Assembly: GCF_003027925.1 (NCBI RefSeq)
Contig: NZ_PYPS01000022.1
Location: 53,987 to 117,986, forward strand
Reading direction: 5' to 3'
Origin: Micromonospora sp. RP3T
GTDB taxonomy: Bacteria; Actinomycetota; Actinomycetes; Mycobacteriales; Micromonosporaceae
Length of the DNA: 64,000 bases
Each line of letters opens with the position of its first letter. The first letter of the stretch is position 1. Under the pieces are notes generated by a model. That model had not been told where the DNA came from. It ran no database searches and worked only from the letters and a program-made list of their open reading frames with translations. Position numbers and translations under genes: made by a program. Below are positions 58,091 to 64,000 of this stretch, in pieces.

Positions 58091-58146
58091 GTGTTAAGCG
58101 GGGCCCCCGCCTCTACCGAAGGCGTTAACGGGGGCCCCCGCCTTAC
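58091..58146. repeat. GTTAA/GGGGCCCC palindromic element, copy C (inverted relative to B)
   Basis: 56 bp, reverse complement of copy B with four mismatches counted by eye. The TAA stop of the DinB gene (58143-58145) lies in it. Copies B and C frame an 80-bp stretch. Confidence 0.85.
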
Positions 58147-58649
58147 ACGCCGACGGTGCCGTCGACGGCTTCGCGGAGCAGGTCGGCGTGGCCGTTGTGC
58201 CGGGCGTACTCGTGGATCATGTGCAGCATCACCAGGCGCAGCGAGACGTCCTCGCCCCAGCGGGCCTGGTGGCCGGTCACGTCGAGCGACTCGGCCGCGA
58301 GCTCGATCCGCCGGGCGTGCGCGACCTCGCGCTGCCACGCCTCGAACGCCTCCGCGCGGTCGGCGTCGCGCGCGTCGTACGCCGCCTGGTAGTCGTCGGT
58401 TTCCGACCAGACCAGCGGCATGTCCTCGGCGGCGATGACGCGCCGGAACCAGGCGCGTTCCACCTCGGCCAGGTGCCGGACCAGGCCGAGCAGGGACAGC
58501 GTGGACGGCGGCGAGGACTGCCGGCGCAACTGCTCGTCGGTCAGCCCCTCGCACTTGCGGGCCAGCGTGGCGCGGTGGAAGTCGAGGAACGCGCGCAGCG
58601 TCTCCCGCTCGCCGGCCCGCAGCGGCGGGCCGATCCGTTCGATGGTCAC
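58143..58649 (-). CDS. DinB-family (DUF664) protein
   Basis: The 168-residue four-helix protein shows TLRAFLDFHRATLARKCEGL, SLLGLVRHLAEVERAWFRRV (first His ligand) and MLHMIHEYARHNGHADLLRE (H-x3-H-x2-H pattern). This is the metal-binding DinB fold of the DUF664/mycothiol-dependent group in actinobacteria. Members are thiol transferases or stress proteins of mostly unknown activity. GTG start with GAAGGA 9 nt upstream. Its TAA stop is part of palindromic element C. Confidence 0.85.
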   Translation of the reverse strand: MTIERIGPPLRAGERETLRAFLDFHRATLARKCEGLTDEQLRRQSSPPSTLSLLGLVRHLAEVERAWFRRVIAAEDMPLVWSETDDYQAAYDARDADRAEAFEAWQREVAHARRIELAAESLDVTGHQARWGEDVSLRLVMLHMIHEYARHNGHADLLREAVDGTVGV

Positions 58650-58718
58650 CGGGGACGTCCTTCCGGGGCGGGGTCGGTCCCCCGGAGCCTAACCGTCGTG
58701 GATCATGAGGCAACCGGG

Positions 58719-59525
58719 TTACCGCAGCGAGGAGCGGGCCACCGGGAAGTCGAACCAGGTGTCCGGGTACGGCTCGTCCACGTACCGGTAGTGCCACCAC
58801 TCGCGCGGGTAGTTCTCGAATCCCTGCGCCGTCATCAGTTCCTTCAGCAGGGCCCGGTTCCGGCGGGCGGCGTCGGTGAGCCCTCCGGCGGCGGTGTGGG
58901 CGCGCGGGTCGAAGCAGTCGAACCCGGTGCCCATGTCGACCGAGTCGTCGGCGAAGCGCCGGCCGGTGGGCGCGGTGCAGGGCAGCAGCGGCTGGCCGGG
59001 CGCGTAGCCGGGCTGCGTGGGGGTGGGCACCGGGACCAGGGTCAGGTCGAGCGTGCTGCCCCGGCTGTGCGCGGTGGGCGCGCCCAGGTAGCCGTCGGCG
59101 AAGAGCCGGTCCTTCGGCACGTCGGGGTAGAACTCCGCCTTCATCTGTTGCTCCTGCGGGCGCTTCGCCCAGGCGACGAACTCGTTCACGGCCCGCTGCG
59201 GGCGGTAGCAGTCGTACACCTTCAGGCTGTGGCCGCGGTCGAGCGCGGCGGCCTGCACCCGACTCAGCGCCGCCGCGGCCCGGCGGGTGAGCAGGCAGAG
59301 CGGCTCGGGGTAGCCGTCGATCGGCCGGCCGACGAAGTTGTGCGCGCCGGCGTACCGGATGTCGGTGCGCACGCCCGCGTCGACGGTGGCCAGGTCGACG
59401 ATGTCGGCCGGGGCACGGGGGCCGGTCGGGGTGGCCGACGGCGTCGGGCGCGGCGCGGGTCGCTGGCAGCCGGCGGCGAGGGCCGTGACCACCACGACCA
59501 GGAGCATTGCCGTACGTCTGCGCAC
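58719..59525 (-). CDS. VanX-type D-alanyl-D-alanine dipeptidase, predicted lipoprotein
   Basis: The 268-residue protein has a lipoprotein leader with lipobox LAAGC (Cys20) and a Pro/Thr tether. The M15D domain follows: YDCYRPQRAV (R108, transition-state Arg), H153 and D160 in HSRGSTLDLTL (zinc ligands), and E242 and H245 in EWWHYRY (catalytic Glu, zinc His). VanX enzymes split D-Ala-D-Ala. An exported lipoprotein form acts on wall-derived dipeptide or in remodelling rather than on the cytosolic pool that matters for vancomycin resistance, and no vanHA genes are nearby. GTG start, 17 bp from a 60-bp palindrome. Confidence 0.88.
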   Translation of the reverse strand: MRRRTAMLLVVVVTALAAGCQRPAPRPTPSATPTGPRAPADIVDLATVDAGVRTDIRYAGAHNFVGRPIDGYPEPLCLLTRRAAAALSRVQAAALDRGHSLKVYDCYRPQRAVNEFVAWAKRPQEQQMKAEFYPDVPKDRLFADGYLGAPTAHSRGSTLDLTLVPVPTPTQPGYAPGQPLLPCTAPTGRRFADDSVDMGTGFDCFDPRAHTAAGGLTDAARRNRALLKELMTAQGFENYPREWWHYRYVDEPYPDTWFDFPVARSSLR

Positions 59526-59542
59526 GCTGCCGTGTCTACCAC

Positions 59543-59602
59543 GGGGTAAGGAGGGGCCCCTTGTTAACAGACGTCTGTTAACAAGGGGCCCCTCCTTACC
59601 CC
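59543..59602. repeat. 60-bp perfect palindrome, GTTAA/GGGGCCCC family, copy D
   Basis: 30-bp arms with no loop, beginning GGGGTAAGGAGGGGCCCCTT and centred on ACGT at 59571-59574. The right end carries the TAA stop of the acetylxylan-esterase-like gene (59596-59598). The centre contains GTTAACAG/CTGTTAAC. Confidence 0.9.
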
Positions 59603-60558
59603 AGCGTCGCGTGGAGGAAGTCGACAGCGGCGGCGTCGTCGTCGATGCCGCCCGCCTCGTGGCCGTTGAAGCGCCAGACCGTCAGCTCCTTCTCGCCCCG
59701 GTAGTCGTGGTACGCGGCGTAGACCGTCGACGGCGGGACGATCTCGTCCATCAGCGCGACGGAGAAGCGGGCCGGCACGTCGGCACGCCTGGCGAACGCG
59801 ACCCCGTCGACGTAGCCGAGCGTGTGGAACACCTGCTCCGCCCGGTCCCGGTGCACGGCCAGGTAGTCCCGGATCTCGCGGAACGGCGCCGAGTCGGTGA
59901 GCCCCACGGCGCGGGGGATGTCGCAGAGGAACGGCACGTGCGCCACCGCCGCGCGCACCCCGGGGGCCAGCGCGGCGGCGGCCAGCGCGGCGGCCCCGCC
60001 CTGGCTGTGGCCCAGCACGGCGATCCGGGTCGGGTCGACGCCCGGCAGCTCGCGGGCCGCGTCGACGGCCCGGACCGCGTCGGTCAGGAAGCGCCGGTAG
60101 TAGTAGCGGCGGGGCTCCTCCACGCCCCGGGTGGCCATGCCGGGCGCCTGCGGCCCGGCCGCCGCGACGTCCGGGGTGTCGCCACGGCTCCACCCCGAGC
60201 CCTGGCCGCGGGTGTCCATCTGGAGGTGGGCGAAGCCGGCGGCGGACCAGAGCAGGTTCTCCAACGGGTGGCCGCGTCCGCCGCCGTAGCCGACGTACTG
60301 CACCACGGTCGGCGGCGGCGTGGACGCGGCGCGGGGCACCCGCAGCCAGGCCCGGACCGGCTGCCCGGCGAACCCGGGAAAGGTCACGTCGAAGACGTCC
60401 GCCGCCGTCAGCGGGGTCGGCACCGGGGTCGCGGTCACCGGGTCGCCGCAGGAGCGGGCCTCGGCCAGCGTCTCGGCCCAGAAGGCGTCGAAGTCGGCGG
60501 GTTCGCGCAGGTCGCTGCGGTGCTGGCGGAGCTCGGCCTCGGTCAGGTCGGTGAACAC
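59596..60558 (-). CDS. Acetylxylan-esterase-like alpha/beta-hydrolase (CE7 family)
   Basis: The 320-residue protein begins VFTDLTEAELRQHRSDLREP. It has the CE7 pattern: FDVTFPGFAGQPVRAWLRVP, VVQYVGYGGGRGHPLENLLW, HLQMDTRGQGSGW, VLGHSQGGAAALAAAAL (nucleophile Ser in G-H-S-Q-G), MDEIVPPSTVYAAYH (catalytic Asp) and FNGHEAGG (catalytic His). CE7 enzymes deacetylate xylo-oligosaccharides and cephalosporin C in the cytosol. GTG 60558 has AGGA 10 nt upstream; a longer frame from 60633 is not family-like. It is divergent from a LacI regulator, its likely controller. The stop is supplied by palindrome D. Confidence 0.87.
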   Translation of the reverse strand: MFTDLTEAELRQHRSDLREPADFDAFWAETLAEARSCGDPVTATPVPTPLTAADVFDVTFPGFAGQPVRAWLRVPRAASTPPPTVVQYVGYGGGRGHPLENLLWSAAGFAHLQMDTRGQGSGWSRGDTPDVAAAGPQAPGMATRGVEEPRRYYYRRFLTDAVRAVDAARELPGVDPTRIAVLGHSQGGAAALAAAALAPGVRAAVAHVPFLCDIPRAVGLTDSAPFREIRDYLAVHRDRAEQVFHTLGYVDGVAFARRADVPARFSVALMDEIVPPSTVYAAYHDYRGEKELTVWRFNGHEAGGIDDDAAAVDFLHATLG

Positions 60559-60748
60559 GCCTGGGCTTCCTCGTCGGCTCGGCGGGGCGCGTCGCGGCAC
60601 GGTCGCCGACGCGTTTCCGGAAGGTTTCCGCAAGTTGTCCGAACGCTAGGGCCGGGTCGATCTGTCGTCAAGCCCTCGGCGTACGGCAAGATGTCCGTGG
60701 GGCGGAACGGTTTTCCGGTCGGTCCGGCAGCCGGCGAAGGGAACACGG
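60559..60748. promoter_or_regulatory. Control region between CE7 esterase and LacI genes
   Basis: The 190-bp gap contains TTTCCGGAA (60614-60622) overlapping CGGAA-GGT-TTCCG (60618-60630), a compact palindromic block. It is a plausible LacI-family operator for both divergent genes. It does not contain the GAGAGCGCTCTC site seen at the glucanase genes. Confidence 0.4.
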
Positions 60749-61774
60749 GTGAGCGCGGACGACGAGCGCAGGGTGACCATCACCGCGATCGCACGGGAGG
60801 CCGGTGTCTCCGTGCCCACCGTGTCGCGGGTGCTCAACGGGCGTTCCGACGTCGCGCCGGACACCCGGGAGCGGGTCGAGGAGCTGCTGCGCCACCACGG
60901 CTACCGACGCCGCAACAGCCGCACGGTACGCCGGGCGGACCTGGTCGACCTGGTCTTCAACGACCTGGACAGCCCCTGGGCCGTGGAGATCATCCGCGGG
61001 GTGGAGGACGTCGGCCACGCCGCCGGGGTGGGCATCGTCGTCTCGGCCGTGCACCGCGAGTCCAGCTCCACCCGGCAGTGGCTGCACAACCTGCGCGCCC
61101 GCGCCTCCGACGGGGTGATCGTGGTGACCTCGCACCTGAGCCCGGCGGTGCACGCGCAACTGCGCCGGCTCAACGTGCCGGTGGTGGTGGTCGACCCGGA
61201 CGCCGGCGTGGCCGGGACGGACGTGCCGGCGATCGGCGCCACCAACTGGACCGGCGGCCTGTCCGCCACCGAGCACCTGCTGAGCCTTGGCCATCAGCGG
61301 ATCGGGTTCGTCGCCGGCCCGCCGCACCTGCTGTGCAGCCGGGCCCGGCTGGACGGCTACCGGGCCGCGCTGGCCGCCGCCGGCGTACCGGCCGACGACC
61401 GGCTGGTGCACCCCGGCGACTTCTACCACGCCGCCGGCTACACGGCCGGCGGCGCGCTGCTCGACCTCGACGACCCGCCCACCGCGATCTTCGCGGCCAG
61501 CGACCAGATGGCCTTCGGCGTCTACGAGGCGGTGCGCCGCCGCGGCCTGCGGGTCGCCGACGACGTCTCCGTGGTCGGCTTCGACGACCTGCCCGAGGCG
61601 CGGTGGGCCTCGCCGCCGCTGACCACCGTGCGCCAGCCGCTGGTGGAGATGGGCCGCCTCGCGGCCCGCACCGTGCTGCGCCTGGCCCAGGGTGAGGAGA
61701 TCGAGTCGCCCCGGATCGAACTGGCCACCGAACTGGTGGTGCGGGACAGCACCGCGGCCCCCGCCGGCCACTGA
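60749..61774 (+). CDS. LacI-family transcriptional regulator
   Basis: The 341-residue protein has the LacI HTH and hinge (VTITAIAREAGVSVPTVSRVL, NGRSDVAPDTRERVEELLRHHGY). The periplasmic-binding-like effector domain follows: VDLVFNDLDSPWAVEIIRGVE, GHQRIGFVAGPPHLLCSRARLDGY, AIFAASDQMAFGVYEAVRRRG, VVGFDDLPEARWASPPLTTVRQP. GTG start with GAAGGGAAC upstream. By position it likely represses the CE7 esterase gene and itself in response to a xylo- or other oligosaccharide. Confidence 0.93.
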   Translation: MSADDERRVTITAIAREAGVSVPTVSRVLNGRSDVAPDTRERVEELLRHHGYRRRNSRTVRRADLVDLVFNDLDSPWAVEIIRGVEDVGHAAGVGIVVSAVHRESSSTRQWLHNLRARASDGVIVVTSHLSPAVHAQLRRLNVPVVVVDPDAGVAGTDVPAIGATNWTGGLSATEHLLSLGHQRIGFVAGPPHLLCSRARLDGYRAALAAAGVPADDRLVHPGDFYHAAGYTAGGALLDLDDPPTAIFAASDQMAFGVYEAVRRRGLRVADDVSVVGFDDLPEARWASPPLTTVRQPLVEMGRLAARTVLRLAQGEEIESPRIELATELVVRDSTAAPAGH

Positions 61775-61787
61775 CCAGCCGGACTTT

Positions 61788-63086
61788 TCAGTCGCCTTCC
61801 GGAATTTCCGGCTTCCGCAGGCCGGGCGCGGCCGACAGTGCCACCGCCGCGGCGTGCCGACGGCGACGGGCCAGCAGCACCGCTCCCCCGGCCACCACCA
61901 CCGCGCCCACCGTGAGCGGCACGCCGACGCCCGACCCGGTGCCGGGCCGCGCCGCGCCGCCGCCCAGGTCGGCGTGCCCGGCCAGCGCCGACGCGGCCCC
62001 GGTGGCGGGCGTCGGCGAGCGGTCCAGCTCGCCCGGCTCCACCAGGCGGCCGACCGCCGCGTCCCGGGGCAGCCCGAATCCCCAGTCCAGCAGCGCCGCG
62101 CCCTGCTGCCAGCCCCGCTGGGTGGGGATCTCCGCGCCGAGCAGCGTCACCACCAGCCGGCGCCCGCCGCGCTCGGCCGCGCCGACGTACGTGTGCCGGG
62201 CCAGATCGGTGAAGCCGGTCTTGCCACCGAGCGCGCCCGGATAGTGGTCCAGCAGCATGTTGTCGTTCTGGATCTGGAACGCCTTCTCGTGCAGCGCCGG
62301 CTGGGCCGGCACCTGCGCGGTACGGGTGGCGGTGTAACGCCGGAAGGCCGGCTCGCGGAAGCACGCCCGGGCGATCAACGCCAGGTCGTACGCGCTGGTG
62401 AACTGCCCCGGGCCGTCCAGCCCGGACGGCGTGACCGCGTGCGTCTGCCGGGCGCCGAGCCGATGCGCCTCGTCGTTCATCGCGCGGACGCCGCCGGCCA
62501 GCCCGTCCGGGCCGCCCCCGAGCCGGGCCAGCGCGTTTGCGGCCTCGTTGCCCGACTTCAGCAGCAGGCCCAGCCAGATCGTCCCGATCCGGTAGCGCCC
62601 GCCCTCGGCCAGCCCCACCGCCGAGCTGCCCGGCTCGATCGCCAGGTCACCGGCCGTCATGGTGACCTCCCGGTCCGGGTCCAGCCGGGGCAGCATGGTG
62701 GCGGCCAGCAGCAGCTTCTGCACGCTGGCCGGGACGCCGTACTCGTGCGGGCCGCAGCCGCCGAGCACCGCGCCGGTGTCCAGGTCGGCGACCAGCCACG
62801 AGGTCGCGGTCACCGGCGGCGGCGTCGCGGTCGCCGCGGCCGGCACCACGAGTCCGGTGGTGTCCAGCGCCGCGCCGCCGACGGACCGGGCGGCCGGGTC
62901 GGGTGGCGGCGGGGCCTGCGGCGGACGGGTCGCCGGAGCCGGCACGTTCGGGCAGGGCGGCGCCCCACCCGGCAGCCGGCGGGCCGGCCCGCCGGTCCGG
63001 GTCGCCGCCACGGCGGGTGTCACCGGCGTCGACAGGGGCAGGAGCAGGGCGGCGGCCAGCGCCACGGACGGTCCCCAGGTCCTCAT
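61788..63086 (-). CDS. D-alanyl-D-alanine carboxypeptidase (serine type, S11/PBP5-like)
   Basis: The 432-residue protein has a signal peptide (MRTWGPSVALAAALLLPLS), a Pro-rich linker (about 45-95) and the S11 catalytic domain. Active-site S121-x-x-K124 is in PASVQKLLL, S178-G-N180 in KSGNEAAN and K289-T-G in GGKTGFT. A C-terminal span (VPLTVGAVVVAGGAVLL, then RRRRHAAA) anchors it outside the membrane. It trims the terminal D-Ala of peptidoglycan stem peptides. TAGCGT 7 nt before the ATG points to a leaderless message. It is convergent with the LacI gene. Confidence 0.92.
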   Translation of the reverse strand: MRTWGPSVALAAALLLPLSTPVTPAVAATRTGGPARRLPGGAPPCPNVPAPATRPPQAPPPPDPAARSVGGAALDTTGLVVPAAATATPPPVTATSWLVADLDTGAVLGGCGPHEYGVPASVQKLLLAATMLPRLDPDREVTMTAGDLAIEPGSSAVGLAEGGRYRIGTIWLGLLLKSGNEAANALARLGGGPDGLAGGVRAMNDEAHRLGARQTHAVTPSGLDGPGQFTSAYDLALIARACFREPAFRRYTATRTAQVPAQPALHEKAFQIQNDNMLLDHYPGALGGKTGFTDLARHTYVGAAERGGRRLVVTLLGAEIPTQRGWQQGAALLDWGFGLPRDAAVGRLVEPGELDRSPTPATGAASALAGHADLGGGAARPGTGSGVGVPLTVGAVVVAGGAVLLARRRRHAAAVALSAAPGLRKPEIPEGD

Positions 63087-63093
63087 GTCCCGC

Positions 63094-63099
63094 ACGCTA
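63094..63099 (-). promoter_or_regulatory. Leaderless -10 box of the carboxypeptidase gene
   Basis: TAGCGT on the minus strand ends 7 nt before the ATG at 63086. Confidence 0.5.
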
Positions 63100-63181
63100 G
63101 CCACGCCGACCCGAACGGGTCGCCGGCTCCGGGATTCGCGTCCCGACGGCGGTGTGGTGGCGTAGGGTCCCGCCCCCGCAG

Positions 63182-63898
63182 TCAGCGCGCCGCGAGCCCG
63201 TGACCGCCGAGCGGGCCGACCCGCCACCCCCGGTGGCGGCACTCCGCGAGCAGTCCGGGCAGCGCGGCGAGCCCGGCCCGCCAGGCGCCCGGCGCGGCGG
63301 CGCAGGAGGAGTCGTGCAGCAGGACCGTGCCGCCGCCGCGCAATCCGGCCAGGACGCGGCGGCGGACGCCGTCCCCGGTCGCCGAGGCGGTCCAGTCCCG
63401 CCCCCAGCAACTCCACAGCACCGGCCGCAGACGCAGTCGCCGGGCGGCGACCAGGGCCGCGCCGGTGAGCACCCCGTACGGCGGGCGCAGGAACGCCGGC
63501 GGCCGGCCGGTCACGTCCACCACCAGGTCGTACGCGCGGGTCAGGTCGCGGACGGTGCCGGCCGGCCCGCGCAGCAGCAGGTTGTCGTGCGCCCAGCCGT
63601 GCAGCGCCACCTCGTGTCCGGCCGCCACCAGCCGGCGGCCCAGGTCCGGTCGGCGCCGCAGCATCACGCCGAGCACGAAGAACGTGGCCCGGACCCGGTG
63701 CGCGGCCAGCACGTCCAGGAAGTGGGGCGTCGACTCCGGGTCCGGGCCGTCGTCGAAGGTCAGCGCGACCCGGTCGGGTGACCCGAGGCCGTGCAGACCG
63801 GGCAGCAGGCGCTGCCGGAGGGCCGGGAGCGTGGTGACCGCCGGCGCCGCGTGGGCCAGCGGCAGCGCCACCGCCGCGGCCAGGGCGGCCGTCCTCAC
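63182..63898 (-). CDS. Polysaccharide deacetylase (NodB-domain, CE4)
   Basis: The 238-residue protein has an N-terminal hydrophobic leader (RTAALAAAVALPLAHA) and the NodB domain. VALTFDDGPDPEST carries D49 (base) and D50 (metal), HGWAHDNLLL gives H100 and H104 (metal), FLRPPYG is motif 3, and VLLHDSS the late His. It would remove N- or O-acetyl groups from peptidoglycan, chitin-like or other wall glycans outside the cell. GTG start overlaps the stop of the next upstream gene (GTGA), so it belongs to an operon running in from the right edge. Confidence 0.88.
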   Translation of the reverse strand: MRTAALAAAVALPLAHAAPAVTTLPALRQRLLPGLHGLGSPDRVALTFDDGPDPESTPHFLDVLAAHRVRATFFVLGVMLRRRPDLGRRLVAAGHEVALHGWAHDNLLLRGPAGTVRDLTRAYDLVVDVTGRPPAFLRPPYGVLTGAALVAARRLRLRPVLWSCWGRDWTASATGDGVRRRVLAGLRGGGTVLLHDSSCAAAPGAWRAGLAALPGLLAECRHRGWRVGPLGGHGLAAR

Positions 63899-64000
63899 CG
63901 CAGCCCGCCGGTGGACTGGAGCAGCGCGGCGACGACGGCCACCGCGTCGCCGACCGGGTCCAGCAGCGGCCGGCGCCCCGCGCCGGCCGGACCGGCCGGG
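63895..64000 (-). CDS. C-terminal end of an upstream gene (cut by window edge)
   Basis: An open frame enters from the right edge and stops at 63895-63897, overlapping the deacetylase GTG (GTGA). The visible residues, including RRPLLDPVGDAVAVVAALLQ and ending STGGLR, show no recognisable domain. Coupling to the deacetylase is the main evidence that it is a real gene. Confidence 0.5.
   Translation of the reverse strand, partial: PAGPAGAGRRPLLDPVGDAVAVVAALLQSTGGLR

Noticed and set aside
58719..59525. Vancomycin-resistance cluster
   Set aside because: Only a VanX-like lipoprotein is present; no vanH, vanA ligase or two-component genes are adjacent.
60749..61774. Local LacI protein as regulator of the GH81/GH16 glucanase genes
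   Set aside because: Its own control region lacks GAGAGCGCTCTC and holds a different palindrome; its neighbour is a CE7 esterase. A regulator elsewhere is more likely.

Overview
This is a chromosomal stretch of a very GC-rich actinobacterium, most likely Micromonospora or a close relative (family Micromonosporaceae). Codons end almost always in G or C, GTG starts and TGA stops are common, and secreted proteins carry PT-rich linkers. Many genes appear to be read from leaderless promoters. No rRNA, CRISPR array, prophage, integrase or transposase was seen. One tRNA gene is present. The genus call is an inference from style and gene families.

Layout. 1-9.1 kb: end of a Na+/H+ antiporter, a YciO-type protein, a large secreted GH81 beta-1,3-glucanase behind a double operator, a VOC protein, a three-part FAD/FeS oxidoreductase and a nucleotidyltransferase. 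9.1-21 kb: lipid kinase, secreted M4 protease, YbaB paralogue, flavin monooxygenase-hemerythrin fusion, small secreted protein, htpG, a GntR-sterol desaturase-lysoplasmalogenase operon and a secreted PKD protein. 21-26 kb: smpB, an ArsR-MFS pair and a secreted GH16 glucanase with a ricin-type lectin domain; its promoter carries an operator like that of the GH81 gene, suggesting a shared beta-glucan regulon. 26-31.8 kb: one giant gene encoding TIR, a degenerate phosphoesterase, a nuclease-like domain, NACHT, pentapeptide repeats and 15 WD40 repeats. This is the strongest candidate for an unusual immune or signalling system.

31.9-40.1 kb: an ArsB-like permease, a membrane molybdopterin oxidoreductase, and a sugar epimerase, membrane protein, glycosyltransferase, TIGR04282 and methyltransferase group. 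40.2-41.6 kb: a divergent HxlR-SDR pair that looks inserted, because the 3' end of the methyltransferase gene is duplicated on its far side. 41.8-50.4 kb: GNAT, an ECF sigma factor facing an epimerase-like gene, and an uncharacterised three-gene operon (two-TM protein, cupin-like protein, inositol-phosphatase family). After these come a methyltransferase and two tandem TAT-exported beta-propellers.

50.5-64 kb: HD protein, a DUF2975-YozG-like operon, and a tRNA ending 24 nt before the rtcB RNA-ligase gene on the same strand. Two XRE regulators and an esterase follow. The window ends with cell-wall genes: VanX-like dipeptidase, D,D-carboxypeptidase and polysaccharide deacetylase, plus an acetylxylan-esterase-like gene and a LacI regulator.

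A recurring theme is palindromic DNA. There are at least four families of long inverted repeats. One family (four copies) sits on or next to gene stop codons and in three cases supplies the TAA stop itself. Start codons given here were often moved inward to agree with ribosome sites or leaderless -10 boxes.
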